Of a DNA stretch of 37,363 nt, positions 8,350 through 17,079 are shown one piece after another (position 1 is the first letter of the stretch; each line of letters begins with the position of its first letter). A program made the position numbers and the translations under genes. The notes beneath the pieces are model-generated. The model saw nothing but the letters and a program-made list of their open reading frames with translations, did no database searches and was not told the DNA's origin. Source of the DNA: TMED26 sp002694075 (lineage in GTDB: Bacteria; Pseudomonadota; Alphaproteobacteria; Thalassobaculales; Thalassobaculaceae); contig JAYYDT010000055.1 in the NCBI GenBank assembly GCA_036160575.1, forward strand, positions 1 through 37,363. The letters run 5' to 3'.

Positions 8350-8675
8350 TGGGCGGGCGGCGGCTTTACGACATTGCCCACGCCCGCGCCGGCGACAAAG
8401 GCAACCGGTTGAACATCGCGGTGTTTCCCTTCGACGACGGGGATTTCGCGGCGCTCAGCGATTTCCTGACCGAGGCGCGGGTGTTGGCCCATTTCGCCCA
8501 CCGAGGCGCGACCGCCGTGCGGCGCTATGAGCTACCCAAGCTGCCGGCCCTGAATTTCGTCATCGACGATGTCCTGGAAGGGGGCGTCAACGGCAGTCTC
8601 GGCTTGGATGGCCATGGCAAATCCTTGTCCTTTCATTTGTTGGCGATGCCCCTGGACCCGGCGTCAACGGAATGA
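8349..8675 (+). CDS. Small AtuA-like C-terminal ferredoxin-fold domain protein
   Basis: A 108-residue protein resembling the C-terminal domain found after DUF1446 in AtuA relatives. Supporting segments are YDIAHARAGDKGNRLNIAVF near the N-terminus, RYELPKLPALNFVIDDVLEGG in the middle and a terminal SLGLDGHGKSLSFHLLAMPLD. There are no cysteines arranged as an iron-sulfur site, so the name refers to the fold only. The ATG at 8349 overlaps the AtuA-type stop (TGATG), so the two products are made together and probably assemble; an in-frame GTG lies one codon upstream. The 33-base gap to the next gene contains an AAGGGGATCG ribosome-binding site for the molybdenum enzyme. Alone it has no assigned reaction. 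Confidence 0.75.
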   Translation: MGGRRLYDIAHARAGDKGNRLNIAVFPFDDGDFAALSDFLTEARVLAHFAHRGATAVRRYELPKLPALNFVIDDVLEGGVNGSLGLDGHGKSLSFHLLAMPLDPASTE

Positions 8676-8708
8676 GACCATGCGCCGCCATCTACGAAGG
8701 GGATCGCC

Positions 8709-11027
8709 ATGCTGGGTGAACGACATCTCGACCTGCTGACCGGCGCCGCCCAGTTCACCGAGGATCTGGTGCCCGCCGACAGCCTGCGCGCGGTACTGCT
8801 GCGCGCGCCGGTCGGCCATGGCCGGATTACCGCCCTGGACCTGTCGGCGGCACGCGCGGCGCCTGGCGTGCGCGCGGTCTACGACGCAGGCGACCTGGCC
8901 GCCGGCGGGGTCAAGCCCATGCGCAGCCGCGCGCCGGTCACCGGCGATGACGGCCAGCCCATGCGCGAGCCGGAACGCCCGGTGCTGGCCACCGACAGCG
9001 TCAAATATCTGGGCCAGCCGATCGCCGTGGTGATCGCCGACAGCCAGGCGGCGGCCGAAGACGCCCGCGATTTAATCGACCTTGGCATCGACGAGGCGCC
9101 GGTGATCAACAGCGCCGAGGCCGCCGCCGCCGAAGACGCAACACAACTCTGGCCGACGGCGCCCGGTAATCAATCCTTCATCTGGCGGGCCGGCACGCCG
9201 GCGGCGGTGGAAACCGCCATGGCCGACGCCGCCCATGTGGTGACCCTGACCGTGCGCCATCCGCGACGGGCGATTTCGCCGGTCGAAAACCGCTCCTGCG
9301 TCGGGTGTTATGACCCGACGAGCGGCCGCTTCACCTTGACCACGCCCAGCCAGGGGGTGGTTTCCCTGCGTGCCGCCCTGGCCGAAGTTTTGAGCGTCGA
9401 CGAGGCTTTGATGCGCGTCACCACGCCCCATGTCGGCGGGAGTTTCGCGGTCAAAATCTGGCCCTATCCGGAACAGGCCCTGTGTTTATTCGCGGCCCGC
9501 GCCCTTGGCCGGCCAGTCGCGTGGATCGGCAGCCGCGACGAGGCCTTTGTCGGCGACGCCCATGGCCGCGGGCGGGTCGATCGGGCGCGCCTGGCGCTCA
9601 ACGCCGAGGGCCGTTTCCTGGCCTTCGAGATCGACGCCCTGGCCGATATGGGGGCCTATTTGAGCGCCGTCGCACCGTCCATCGTGACCGCCGGCGCGGT
9701 GCGGGTCTTCGGCCAATGCTATGACATTCCGGCGATGCACTATCAGGTGCGGGCGATGTTCACCAATGGCGTGCCGACCGACGCCTACCGCGGCGCCGGC
9801 AAGCCGGAATCAGCGGCCACCCTGGAACGGTTGATCGATCTCGCCGCCGACCAACTTGGCCTCGACCGCGCCGATATCCGGCGGCGCAATTTGATTCAAC
9901 CGACCGCCCTGCCCCACCATACGGCGATGGGTGAAGAGATCGACAGTGGTGACTTCCCCGGCCTGTTCGAGGACACCTTGGCGCGTGCCGATTGGACCGG
10001 TTTCGCGGCCCGTCGGGCGGCCAGCCAAGCGGCCGGCCGCTTGCGCGGCATCGCCGTCGCCAGCCACATGCATGCCACCGGCGGCTCGACCGCCGAACGC
10101 TCCACCGTACGAGTCGAAGCGGACGGCACCGTCACCGTCGACACCGGTGCCCAGGACAGCGGTCAAAGCCACGGCGACACCCTCGCCAAGGTCGCCGCCG
10201 AGGCCCTCGAGATATCCGCCGACAGCGTCACCGTGCGCGAGGGGGACAGCGACCGTTTGGAAATCGGCGGCGGCACCGGCGGGTCATGCCTGATGCCGAT
10301 TTCCGCCAACACCGTCCATCGCGCCGCCGTCAGCATGATCGAAAATGCCCGCGCCGGCGCCAGTCATCTATTGGAGGCGGCGGCGCAAGACCTCGAATAC
10401 GCCGGCGGCAATTTCACCGTGGTCGGCACAGACCGGCGCATCAGCCTGGCTGAAATCGCCACCCGCTGGCCGGAGATTCCGGCCGACCAATTGCCGCCCG
10501 GGGCGACCGCCGGCTGTGTCGCCAGCGAGGATTTCACCGGCCGTCACACCACCTTTCCGAATGGCTGCTATGTCGTCGAGGTTGAAGTCGACCCGGCCAC
10601 TGGCGAAACCCGCGTCGACCGTTTCACCGGCACCGACGATCTTGGCCGGATTATCAACGCCGAGGCCGCCCGTGGCCAAATCCTGGGCGGGTTGGGCCAA
10701 GCCATCGGCGAGGTTTTGATGGAAGCGGTGATTTATGACGACGGCGGTCAGATGATCAACGGATCGTTATTGGACTACCCCCTGCCGCGAGCCGATCAAA
10801 TGCCGGATTTCGATCTGGCCTGGCGGCCGACCGCCAGTCCGCATAGCTTGCTCGACGTCAAAGGCGTCGGCGAGTTGTCGTCGATCGGCGCGCCCGGCCC
10901 GCTCGCCAACGCCATCCACGACGCCCTGCGCGAGGCCGGTGTTGAGCATCTCGACATGCCGTTGGGGCCACACAAACTCTGGCGGGCGATACACGGCCCG
11001 GATACCGCTTTGGGAGACAACCGATGA
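8709..11027 (+). CDS. Xanthine dehydrogenase family molybdopterin-binding (large) subunit
   Basis: A 772-residue large subunit of the molybdenum hydroxylase family (xanthine dehydrogenase, aldehyde oxidase, CoxL-like), which inserts water-derived oxygen at carbon centres of aldehydes or N-heterocycles. The N-terminal domain starts with the typical DLLTGAAQFTEDL and a hammerhead region (LRAVLLRAPVGHGRI, KYLGQPIAVVIA); the cofactor domain has VGGSFAVKIWPYPEQ, AYRGAGKPESAATLE (residues 359-373), DTGAQDSGQSHGDTLAKVAAE and, near the end, the active-site Glu722 in KGVGELSSIGAPGPLANA. AYRGAG is unlike the AYxCSFR loop of carbon monoxide dehydrogenase, so CO oxidation is unlikely. No small iron-sulfur (CoxS) or FAD (CoxM) subunit is encoded in the window. 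Its ATG is preceded by AAGGGG, and it ends in an ATGA overlap with the ThDP enzyme gene. Confidence 0.9.
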   Translation: MLGERHLDLLTGAAQFTEDLVPADSLRAVLLRAPVGHGRITALDLSAARAAPGVRAVYDAGDLAAGGVKPMRSRAPVTGDDGQPMREPERPVLATDSVKYLGQPIAVVIADSQAAAEDARDLIDLGIDEAPVINSAEAAAAEDATQLWPTAPGNQSFIWRAGTPAAVETAMADAAHVVTLTVRHPRRAISPVENRSCVGCYDPTSGRFTLTTPSQGVVSLRAALAEVLSVDEALMRVTTPHVGGSFAVKIWPYPEQALCLFAARALGRPVAWIGSRDEAFVGDAHGRGRVDRARLALNAEGRFLAFEIDALADMGAYLSAVAPSIVTAGAVRVFGQCYDIPAMHYQVRAMFTNGVPTDAYRGAGKPESAATLERLIDLAADQLGLDRADIRRRNLIQPTALPHHTAMGEEIDSGDFPGLFEDTLARADWTGFAARRAASQAAGRLRGIAVASHMHATGGSTAERSTVRVEADGTVTVDTGAQDSGQSHGDTLAKVAAEALEISADSVTVREGDSDRLEIGGGTGGSCLMPISANTVHRAAVSMIENARAGASHLLEAAAQDLEYAGGNFTVVGTDRRISLAEIATRWPEIPADQLPPGATAGCVASEDFTGRHTTFPNGCYVVEVEVDPATGETRVDRFTGTDDLGRIINAEAARGQILGGLGQAIGEVLMEAVIYDDGGQMINGSLLDYPLPRADQMPDFDLAWRPTASPHSLLDVKGVGELSSIGAPGPLANAIHDALREAGVEHLDMPLGPHKLWRAIHGPDTALGDNR

Positions 11028-12673
11028 CCGCCATGAAAACAGCGCGCATGACCGGAGGCGCGGCGATGGTCGAAGGCTTGTTGCGCAACGGCGTCGATAC
11101 CCTGTTCGCCCTGCCCGGCGTGCAGTTGAACCATTTCTTCGACGCCGTCTATGACAAGCGCAACGCCATCCGCGTCCTCAACGCCCGCCATGAGCAAGGC
11201 GCCGCCTATATGGCCTTCGGCTACGCCATCGCGACCGGCCGGGTTGGCGCCTTCGCGGTCGTTCCCGGCCCCGGTATTTTGAACACCACCGCCGCCCTGT
11301 CGACCGCCTATGGCTGTAGCCAACCGGTGCTGGCGATCACCGGGCAAATCAACGCCGCCGCGATTGACCGCGGCTTTGGCCTGCTGCACGAAATTCGCGA
11401 CCAGCCCGGCACCCTGGCCAGCGTTAATAAATGGGTCCATCGGATCGATCATCCGGTCGACGCACCGGCGGCCATGGACGAAGCCTTTCGCCACTTGCAA
11501 GGGGGCCGGCCACGGCCGGTCACGGTTGAGATGGCGATGGATATGATGGGCCTGGAAAGCCTGGTGCCGGCGCCTGAGGCGGCGGTTGAGGTGCGCCCGC
11601 CGGAAGCTGATCCGGACCTGATCGCGGCGGCCGCCAAAATGCTCGGCGCGGCCAAGGCGCCGATGATTTTCGTCGGGTCGGGCGCCTATCACGCGGCCGC
11701 CGAGGTGCGCGCCCTGGCCGAGATGTTACAGGCGCCGGTGGTGGCCTATCAAAACGGCCGCGGCATCCTCGACGAGCGCCATTACCTGGCCCAGGTGCAT
11801 CCGGCCGGCAACGCCCTATGGGCGGAGTGCGATGTCGCCCTCTCCATCGGCTGCCGGCTGCAGCCGGAGCGGATGTATTGGGGCATCGACGACGATTTGA
11901 AAGTCATCCACGTCGATATCGACCCGACCGAATTGACGCGCGTGATGGCGCCGACCATCGGCATCGTTGGGGATAGCGCCCTGGTCACCGCGGCGCTGGT
12001 CGACGCGGTGCCGGCGCATAACCCGAGGCGCGCCTCGCGCGAGGACGAGTTGACCGCCCTCAAGGCGCGCACCCACCAGCATTTAGTCGACGGGCTCGGG
12101 CCGCAAATGGCCTTTCTCGAGGTAATCCGCGATGAATTGCCGGAGGACGGTTTTTTCGTCGATGAATTCACTCAGGTCGGTTACGTCGCCCGGGTTGGTT
12201 TCCCGGTCTATCGGCCCCGTACCATGGTCACCCCCGGCTATCAGGGCACGCTGGGCTATGGCTTCGCCACCGCCCTTGGCGTGGCGGCGGCCCATCCCGA
12301 CAAAAAAGTGATCTCGGTCAATGGCGACGGTGGCTTCATGTACACCATGCCGGAACTGGCCAGCGCGGTGCATCACAACCTCGACATCGTCGCCATCGTG
12401 TTCGCCGATGGCCATTACGGCAATGTCCGCCGCCAGCAAAAACTGGAGCATGACGGCAAGGTCATCGCCTCCGATCTGACCAATCCGGATTTTGTCAAAC
12501 TGGCCGAGAGTTTCGGCGCCCTGGGCCTGCGCGCCGATGGGCCGGAAGGCTTGCGCGCGGCTTTAAAGCAAGCCTTCAAGCAACGTGGCCCGGCCATTAT
12601 CGAGGTGCCGGTTGGCGAGTTCACCGAACCCTGGCCGTTCATCCGACCGCCGGCCTCGCGGCCGGCCCGCTGA
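11024..12673 (+). CDS. Thiamine diphosphate-dependent enzyme, acetolactate synthase-like
   Basis: A 549-residue ThDP enzyme of the acetolactate synthase/benzoylformate decarboxylase superfamily, with the N-terminal Pyr domain, central Rossmann-like domain and C-terminal PP domain in order. The catalytic glutamate is Glu57 in LNARHEQGAAYMAFGYA; the ThDP-Mg motif begins GDGGF at residues 434-438 and ends IVFADGHYGNVRR, with Ala461-Asp462 where the family usually has Asn-Asn. Such enzymes decarboxylate 2-keto acids, ligate aldehydes or cleave 2-hydroxyacyl compounds; the reaction here is unknown, and it is unlikely to be the biosynthetic acetolactate synthase because no small regulatory subunit follows and the context is catabolic. 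The ATG at 11024 overlaps the previous stop (ATGA); another ATG at 11033 is possible. It is the last gene of the operon, and no clear hairpin terminator follows. Confidence 0.87.
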   Translation: MTAMKTARMTGGAAMVEGLLRNGVDTLFALPGVQLNHFFDAVYDKRNAIRVLNARHEQGAAYMAFGYAIATGRVGAFAVVPGPGILNTTAALSTAYGCSQPVLAITGQINAAAIDRGFGLLHEIRDQPGTLASVNKWVHRIDHPVDAPAAMDEAFRHLQGGRPRPVTVEMAMDMMGLESLVPAPEAAVEVRPPEADPDLIAAAAKMLGAAKAPMIFVGSGAYHAAAEVRALAEMLQAPVVAYQNGRGILDERHYLAQVHPAGNALWAECDVALSIGCRLQPERMYWGIDDDLKVIHVDIDPTELTRVMAPTIGIVGDSALVTAALVDAVPAHNPRRASREDELTALKARTHQHLVDGLGPQMAFLEVIRDELPEDGFFVDEFTQVGYVARVGFPVYRPRTMVTPGYQGTLGYGFATALGVAAAHPDKKVISVNGDGGFMYTMPELASAVHHNLDIVAIVFADGHYGNVRRQQKLEHDGKVIASDLTNPDFVKLAESFGALGLRADGPEGLRAALKQAFKQRGPAIIEVPVGEFTEPWPFIRPPASRPAR

Positions 12674-12814
12674 AAAGCGGCGCGGCGGCGTCTTGAATCA
12701 AACAGCGGAATGCCCACCTGACGGACGGCGACGACCCCGACGCGAGGGTGAACGCTTCGCGTTTGAACAACGTATATTCGTCACGCGCAGGTAGTGGCCG
12801 GGAGCCCGCTTCGA

Positions 12815-13921
12815 ATGTCCATCTTTAGAAGTTCGATCTTTTTGGCGGCCCTGGTCGCCATCGCGGCGGCCGGCTGGATCCTGTCCGGGCAATTCGACGA
12901 GACGGCGACCGCCCGCCAACCCGAAAGCGTCGCCCAAGCCGCCAGCGAACGCGAAGTGCCGCGCACCCGGGTACGCACCTTCGTCAGCCGGGCCGAACCC
13001 TATACCGAGCGTTTGATCGCGACCGCCGCCACCGCCGCCCATCGCAGTGCGGTGATCCGCGCCGAAATAGCCGGTAAAGTGACCCGTATCGATGTCGAGA
13101 AAGGCGCCCGCGTAAAAGCCGGCGCGAGCATTCTGCGCTTTGACATGGGCGATCTGCAAAGCCAATTGGCCGGCGCCGAGGCGCGGTTGAAACAGCGCCG
13201 TCTCGAGGTTAAGGCGGCGCGCGCGCTGGCCGCCAAAGGCTTTGAGGCAAGCACCCGGCAAGCCCGCGCCGAAGCCGATCTGCGCGCCGCCGAGGCGACC
13301 CTGGCGGCAATCCGCGAGCGGATTGAGAAAACCCGCGTCACCGTGCCTTTCGCCGGCATCGTCAATGACCGAACGGCGGAAATCGGCGATTACATTAAAA
13401 TCGGCAACCCGGTCGCCACCTTGATCGATTTGGACCCCATCGTGGTGGTCGCCGATATCCCGGAAAAGGATTTCCTCAAACTCCAGGTTGGCCAAGTCGG
13501 TCAAGCCAGTTTAATGGATGGCCGCCGGCTTGACGGCGTGATCCGCTATGTCGCGCGCCGCGCCGACCCGGCCACGCGCACATTTCGGGTCGAGTTGGAG
13601 GCGCCCAACGCGGACCTCGCCTGGGTCGCCGGCGCCACCGTGCGCCTGGTGATCGCGCTGCCGCCGCGGCCGGCCCATCGCCTGCCACCTTCGATCCTGG
13701 TCCTGAACAAGACCGGCAGCCTGGGTGTGCATGTGGTCGACGCCACCGACAAAGTCGTCTTCAAACCGGCGACCATCCTTGGGATTCGCGACAACCTCGC
13801 GTATGTCAGCGGCTTGCCCGAGACCGCCGAGGTGATCACCGTGGGCCAAGATTTTGTCACCGCCGGAGACCTGGTCGAGGCGACGGCGATGCCCATCGCG
13901 GCCGCTGGTTTGACGCAATGA
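12815..13921 (+). CDS. RND efflux periplasmic adaptor (membrane fusion protein)
   Basis: A 368-residue membrane fusion protein that bridges an inner-membrane RND pump and an outer-membrane channel. The N-terminus has a short cytoplasmic stretch and a hydrophobic anchor or signal (SSIFLAALVAIAAAGWILSG), followed by the first lipoyl half IRAEIAGKVTRIDVEKG, an alpha-hairpin (about residues 110-180, rich in Ala/Arg/Glu heptads such as LKQRRLEVKAARALAAKGF), the second lipoyl half TVPFAGIVNDRTAEIGDYI, a beta-barrel (VVVADIPEKDFLKLQVGQ) and the membrane-proximal domain. There is no lipobox cysteine. The ATG at 12815 is chosen over an in-frame GTG at 12794; the ribosome-binding site is weak (GGAG at 12800). 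It overlaps the permease gene by ATGA, so the two are coupled. No TolC-type gene is nearby. Confidence 0.88.
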   Translation: MSIFRSSIFLAALVAIAAAGWILSGQFDETATARQPESVAQAASEREVPRTRVRTFVSRAEPYTERLIATAATAAHRSAVIRAEIAGKVTRIDVEKGARVKAGASILRFDMGDLQSQLAGAEARLKQRRLEVKAARALAAKGFEASTRQARAEADLRAAEATLAAIRERIEKTRVTVPFAGIVNDRTAEIGDYIKIGNPVATLIDLDPIVVVADIPEKDFLKLQVGQVGQASLMDGRRLDGVIRYVARRADPATRTFRVELEAPNADLAWVAGATVRLVIALPPRPAHRLPPSILVLNKTGSLGVHVVDATDKVVFKPATILGIRDNLAYVSGLPETAEVITVGQDFVTAGDLVEATAMPIAAAGLTQ

Positions 13922-16900
13922 GGGGGGTGATCGAAGCCGCCGTCAAACGCGGCCGTACCAGTATTTCCGTTCTGCTGCTGATTTTGGTGGCCGGCGCCGT
14001 GGCCTATCAAGGGATTCCCAAAGAGGCCAATCCCGACGTCAACATCCCCAATGTCTATATTTCGTTGCACCATGACGGCATTTCACCCGAGGATTCCGAG
14101 AAGATGCTGGTGCGGCCGATCGAGGACGCCGTGCGGGCGATCGACGGGGTCAAGGAGATCAGCAGCAACGCCTTCCAAGGCGGCGGCTTCGTGCTGCTGG
14201 AATTCACCGCCGGCTTCGACATCGACCAGGCCTTGGACGATGTCCGTGAAGAGGTCGACCGCGCCAAGAAAGATCTGCCGGAAGACAGTGACGAGCCGAC
14301 CGTCAGCGAGGTTAATCTCAGCCTCATGCCGGTTTTGGTGGTGACCGTCGCCGGCGATGTCGGCGAGCGGGAATTGCTGCGCTACGCGCGCCGCCTGCGC
14401 GATGAGATTCAGGCCATCGCCGGTGTGTTGGAGGCCAATCTGACCGGCGGCCGGGATGAATTGCTGGAAGTCATCGCCGATCCGGTGGCGCTTGGCAGCT
14501 ATGGGTTGGACGCCGTCGAAGTACTGCAAATCTTCAACCGTTCCAATCGGTTGGTCGCCGCCGGTAAATTGGACAGCGGCACCGGCAGCTTTCCGATCAA
14601 GGTGCCGGGCCTGTTCAAATCGGCCGCCGATATCCTTAACCAGCCGGTCAAGGTCAATGGCGACGCGGTTGTGCGCATGGGCGATTTGGCGATGGTGCGC
14701 CGGGTTCTGAAGGATCGCACCCGGGTCGCCCGCCTGAACGGCAAACCGGCGCTGGCCATCGAGGTCTCCAAACGCATCGGTGAAAACATCATCGAGACCA
14801 ATGAAAAGGTGCGCGCGGTGGTCGCCGCCGAAACCGCCGACTGGCCGGAAGGCGTGACGGTCAGCTTTTCCAATGACGAATCGCGGCGCATTCGCACCAT
14901 GCTGAGCGACCTGCAAAACAACGTCACCAGCGCCATTCTACTGGTCATGGTGATCATCATCGCGGCTCTCGGCTTGCGTTCGGCCGGTTTGGTCGGCATT
15001 GCCATTCCCGGCTCGTTCCTGCTCGGCATTCTGGCCTTGTCGAATCTCGGCCTGACCATGAACATCGTGGTCTTGTTCAGCTTAATCCTGGCCGTTGGGA
15101 TGCTGGTCGACGGGGCCATCGTGGTCACCGAATTGGCCGACCGGAACATGGCCAATGGCATGGACCGCCGGCGCGCCTACATCGAGGCCGCCCACCGCAT
15201 GTCCTGGCCGATTATCGCCTCTACCGCGACCACCTTGGCGGCCTTTATGCCGCTGGTCTTTTGGCCCGGGATTGTCGGCGAGTTCATGAAATTCCTGCCG
15301 ATCACCTTGATCGCCACCCTCAGCGCCTCGTTGTTGATGGCCTTGATCTTCATTCCCAGCCTGGGCGGCGTTATCGGCAAAACCGTGTCCCGCCGCGCGC
15401 CCGACCCGACCGAAAACGCAATCGCCAGCGGCAGAGTGTCCGGCGCCTATGTCACGGTGATGTCGCGGCTGCTTCGCCATCCGCTGAAAATCCTGCTGGT
15501 CGCGGCGGGTACCCTGGTCGGCGTGCAGACCTACTACGCCACCCACGGAAATGGCGTGTCTTTCTTCCCCGATGTCGAGCCCGAGACGGCGACCGTGATG
15601 GTCCACGCGCGCGGCAATTACTCGGTCGATGAGCAATTGAAACTGGTCATGGGAATGGAGCGCGAGATCCTCGACGTCGGTGGCTTCCAATCGGTGTTTC
15701 TGGTGGTTGGCCGGCAAAGCGGCGGCGGCCGCGCCATCGCCGCTGATGTGGTCGGCCAGTTCACACTTGAATTCAAGCCATGGGACGCGCGCGACGCGTC
15801 GGCCAATGACATTCTCGCCGAGATCCGCCAGCGGTCACGGAAATTCCCAGGGGTGAAAGTGGAAACCAGCTTTCCCCAGGCCGGCCCGCCAACCGGCAAA
15901 CCGGTGCAAATCCTCTTTAAAAGCCGCAATCCCAACATTCTGCCCCAGGTCGTGGCGGCCGCCCGCGCCAAATTCGAGAACACACCCGGCTTGACGAACA
16001 TTGAGGATGAACGCGATGTCCCGGGGATCGAATGGCGCGTCGTGGTGGACCGCGCCAAGGCCGCGCAATTCGGCGTCGACGTCGCGTTGGTCGGCCAATA
16101 TGTCAAACTCATCACCAACGGCATGAGGGTCAGCAGCTATCGCCCCGACGACAGCCGCGAGGAGATCGACATCGTCGCGCGTTTCCCCGAAGCCTATCGC
16201 AATCTCGCGCAATTGGACCAATTCCGCATTCAATCGGCCCGCGGCCTGGTACCGGCCAGCAATTTCACCCGCTTGGAGCCGCGCCCCAAGGTTGGCGTCA
16301 TTAAGCGCGTGGACGCGGTGCGTGCGATCAAGGTGATGGCCGATGTCGAAGACGGTTTCCTGCCGGCCGACAAAGTGACCGAGTTGCGCCAGTGGTTGGA
16401 GACCACCGCTCTACCGCCCGGCGTTTCCTATGAGTTCAAAGGCGAGGATGAGGAACAGGCCAAGGCGCAGGCCTTCCTGGTCAAAGCCTTCAGCATCGCC
16501 TTGTTTATCATGGCGATCATTCTGGTCACGCAGTTTAACAGTTTCTACAGCGTGTTCCTGATCCTCAGCGCGGTGATCATGTCGACCATCGGCGTGATGA
16601 TCGGCCTGCTGGTCACCGGCGAGCCTTTCGACATCGTGTTAACGGGCATCGGAGTGATTGCCCTGGCCGGGATCGTGGTCAACAACAACATCGTGTTGAT
16701 CGATACCTTCGATTATATCAAGCGCCAGCGGCTGGCCAAGTTGGACCGCCCGTGGACCCGGGAAGACGGCATGGAAGCGATCCTACGCACAGGCGCCCAG
16801 CGCCTGCGGCCGGTGCTGTTGACCACCGTGACGACCATTCTCGGGCTGATCCCGATGGTCCTGCAAACCAATATCGATTTCATCACCCGCGAGGTGTCGA

Positions 16901-17079
16901 TTGGCGCGCCGTCGACCCAATGGTGGACCTCGCTATCCAGCGCCATTGTTTTCGGCCTGGCTTTCGCCACCCTGCTCACTCTGGTGGTCACACCGGCGGC
17001 TTTAATGGTGCGTGAAAATGTGCAGACCCGGAGGCAACGCCGCCGGCGCGCCCTCAACCCGGCGGCGTCAACTACTTAA
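13918..17079 (+). CDS. RND efflux transporter permease
   Basis: A 1053-residue inner-membrane pump of the AcrB/MdtB superfamily, of full length, with the duplicated arrangement of one transmembrane helix, a large periplasmic porter loop and five more helices in each half. Visible landmarks are the N-terminal IPKEANPDVNIPNVYI, the fourth-helix relay segment GMLVDGAIVVTELADRNM (Asp398) and the tenth-helix segment GIVVNNNIVLIDTFDYIKRQR (Asn922-924, Asp929), and RLRPVLLTTVTTILGLIPM near the C-terminus. AcrB-type drug pumps have Asp-Asp in helix 4 and Lys in helix 10; here they are Asp-Gly and Asn, so the proton relay differs from AcrB. Substrate unknown. The start overlaps the adaptor stop by ATGA, and the 3' end overlaps the convergent pssA gene by eight bases. 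Confidence 0.92.
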   Translation: MRGVIEAAVKRGRTSISVLLLILVAGAVAYQGIPKEANPDVNIPNVYISLHHDGISPEDSEKMLVRPIEDAVRAIDGVKEISSNAFQGGGFVLLEFTAGFDIDQALDDVREEVDRAKKDLPEDSDEPTVSEVNLSLMPVLVVTVAGDVGERELLRYARRLRDEIQAIAGVLEANLTGGRDELLEVIADPVALGSYGLDAVEVLQIFNRSNRLVAAGKLDSGTGSFPIKVPGLFKSAADILNQPVKVNGDAVVRMGDLAMVRRVLKDRTRVARLNGKPALAIEVSKRIGENIIETNEKVRAVVAAETADWPEGVTVSFSNDESRRIRTMLSDLQNNVTSAILLVMVIIIAALGLRSAGLVGIAIPGSFLLGILALSNLGLTMNIVVLFSLILAVGMLVDGAIVVTELADRNMANGMDRRRAYIEAAHRMSWPIIASTATTLAAFMPLVFWPGIVGEFMKFLPITLIATLSASLLMALIFIPSLGGVIGKTVSRRAPDPTENAIASGRVSGAYVTVMSRLLRHPLKILLVAAGTLVGVQTYYATHGNGVSFFPDVEPETATVMVHARGNYSVDEQLKLVMGMEREILDVGGFQSVFLVVGRQSGGGRAIAADVVGQFTLEFKPWDARDASANDILAEIRQRSRKFPGVKVETSFPQAGPPTGKPVQILFKSRNPNILPQVVAAARAKFENTPGLTNIEDERDVPGIEWRVVVDRAKAAQFGVDVALVGQYVKLITNGMRVSSYRPDDSREEIDIVARFPEAYRNLAQLDQFRIQSARGLVPASNFTRLEPRPKVGVIKRVDAVRAIKVMADVEDGFLPADKVTELRQWLETTALPPGVSYEFKGEDEEQAKAQAFLVKAFSIALFIMAIILVTQFNSFYSVFLILSAVIMSTIGVMIGLLVTGEPFDIVLTGIGVIALAGIVVNNNIVLIDTFDYIKRQRLAKLDRPWTREDGMEAILRTGAQRLRPVLLTTVTTILGLIPMVLQTNIDFITREVSIGAPSTQWWTSLSSAIVFGLAFATLLTLVVTPAALMVRENVQTRRQRRRRALNPAASTT

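Noticed and set aside
8709..11027. Aerobic carbon monoxide dehydrogenase large subunit
   Set aside because: The active-site loop reads AYRGAG, not AYxCSFR, and the CoxM and CoxS subunits are missing.
12751..12778. AACGC-TTC-GCGTT inverted repeat and TATATT before the RND adaptor gene as a promoter/operator
   Set aside because: The arms are only five bases, and no -35 box lies at an acceptable distance from TATATT, so I cannot support a specific promoter.
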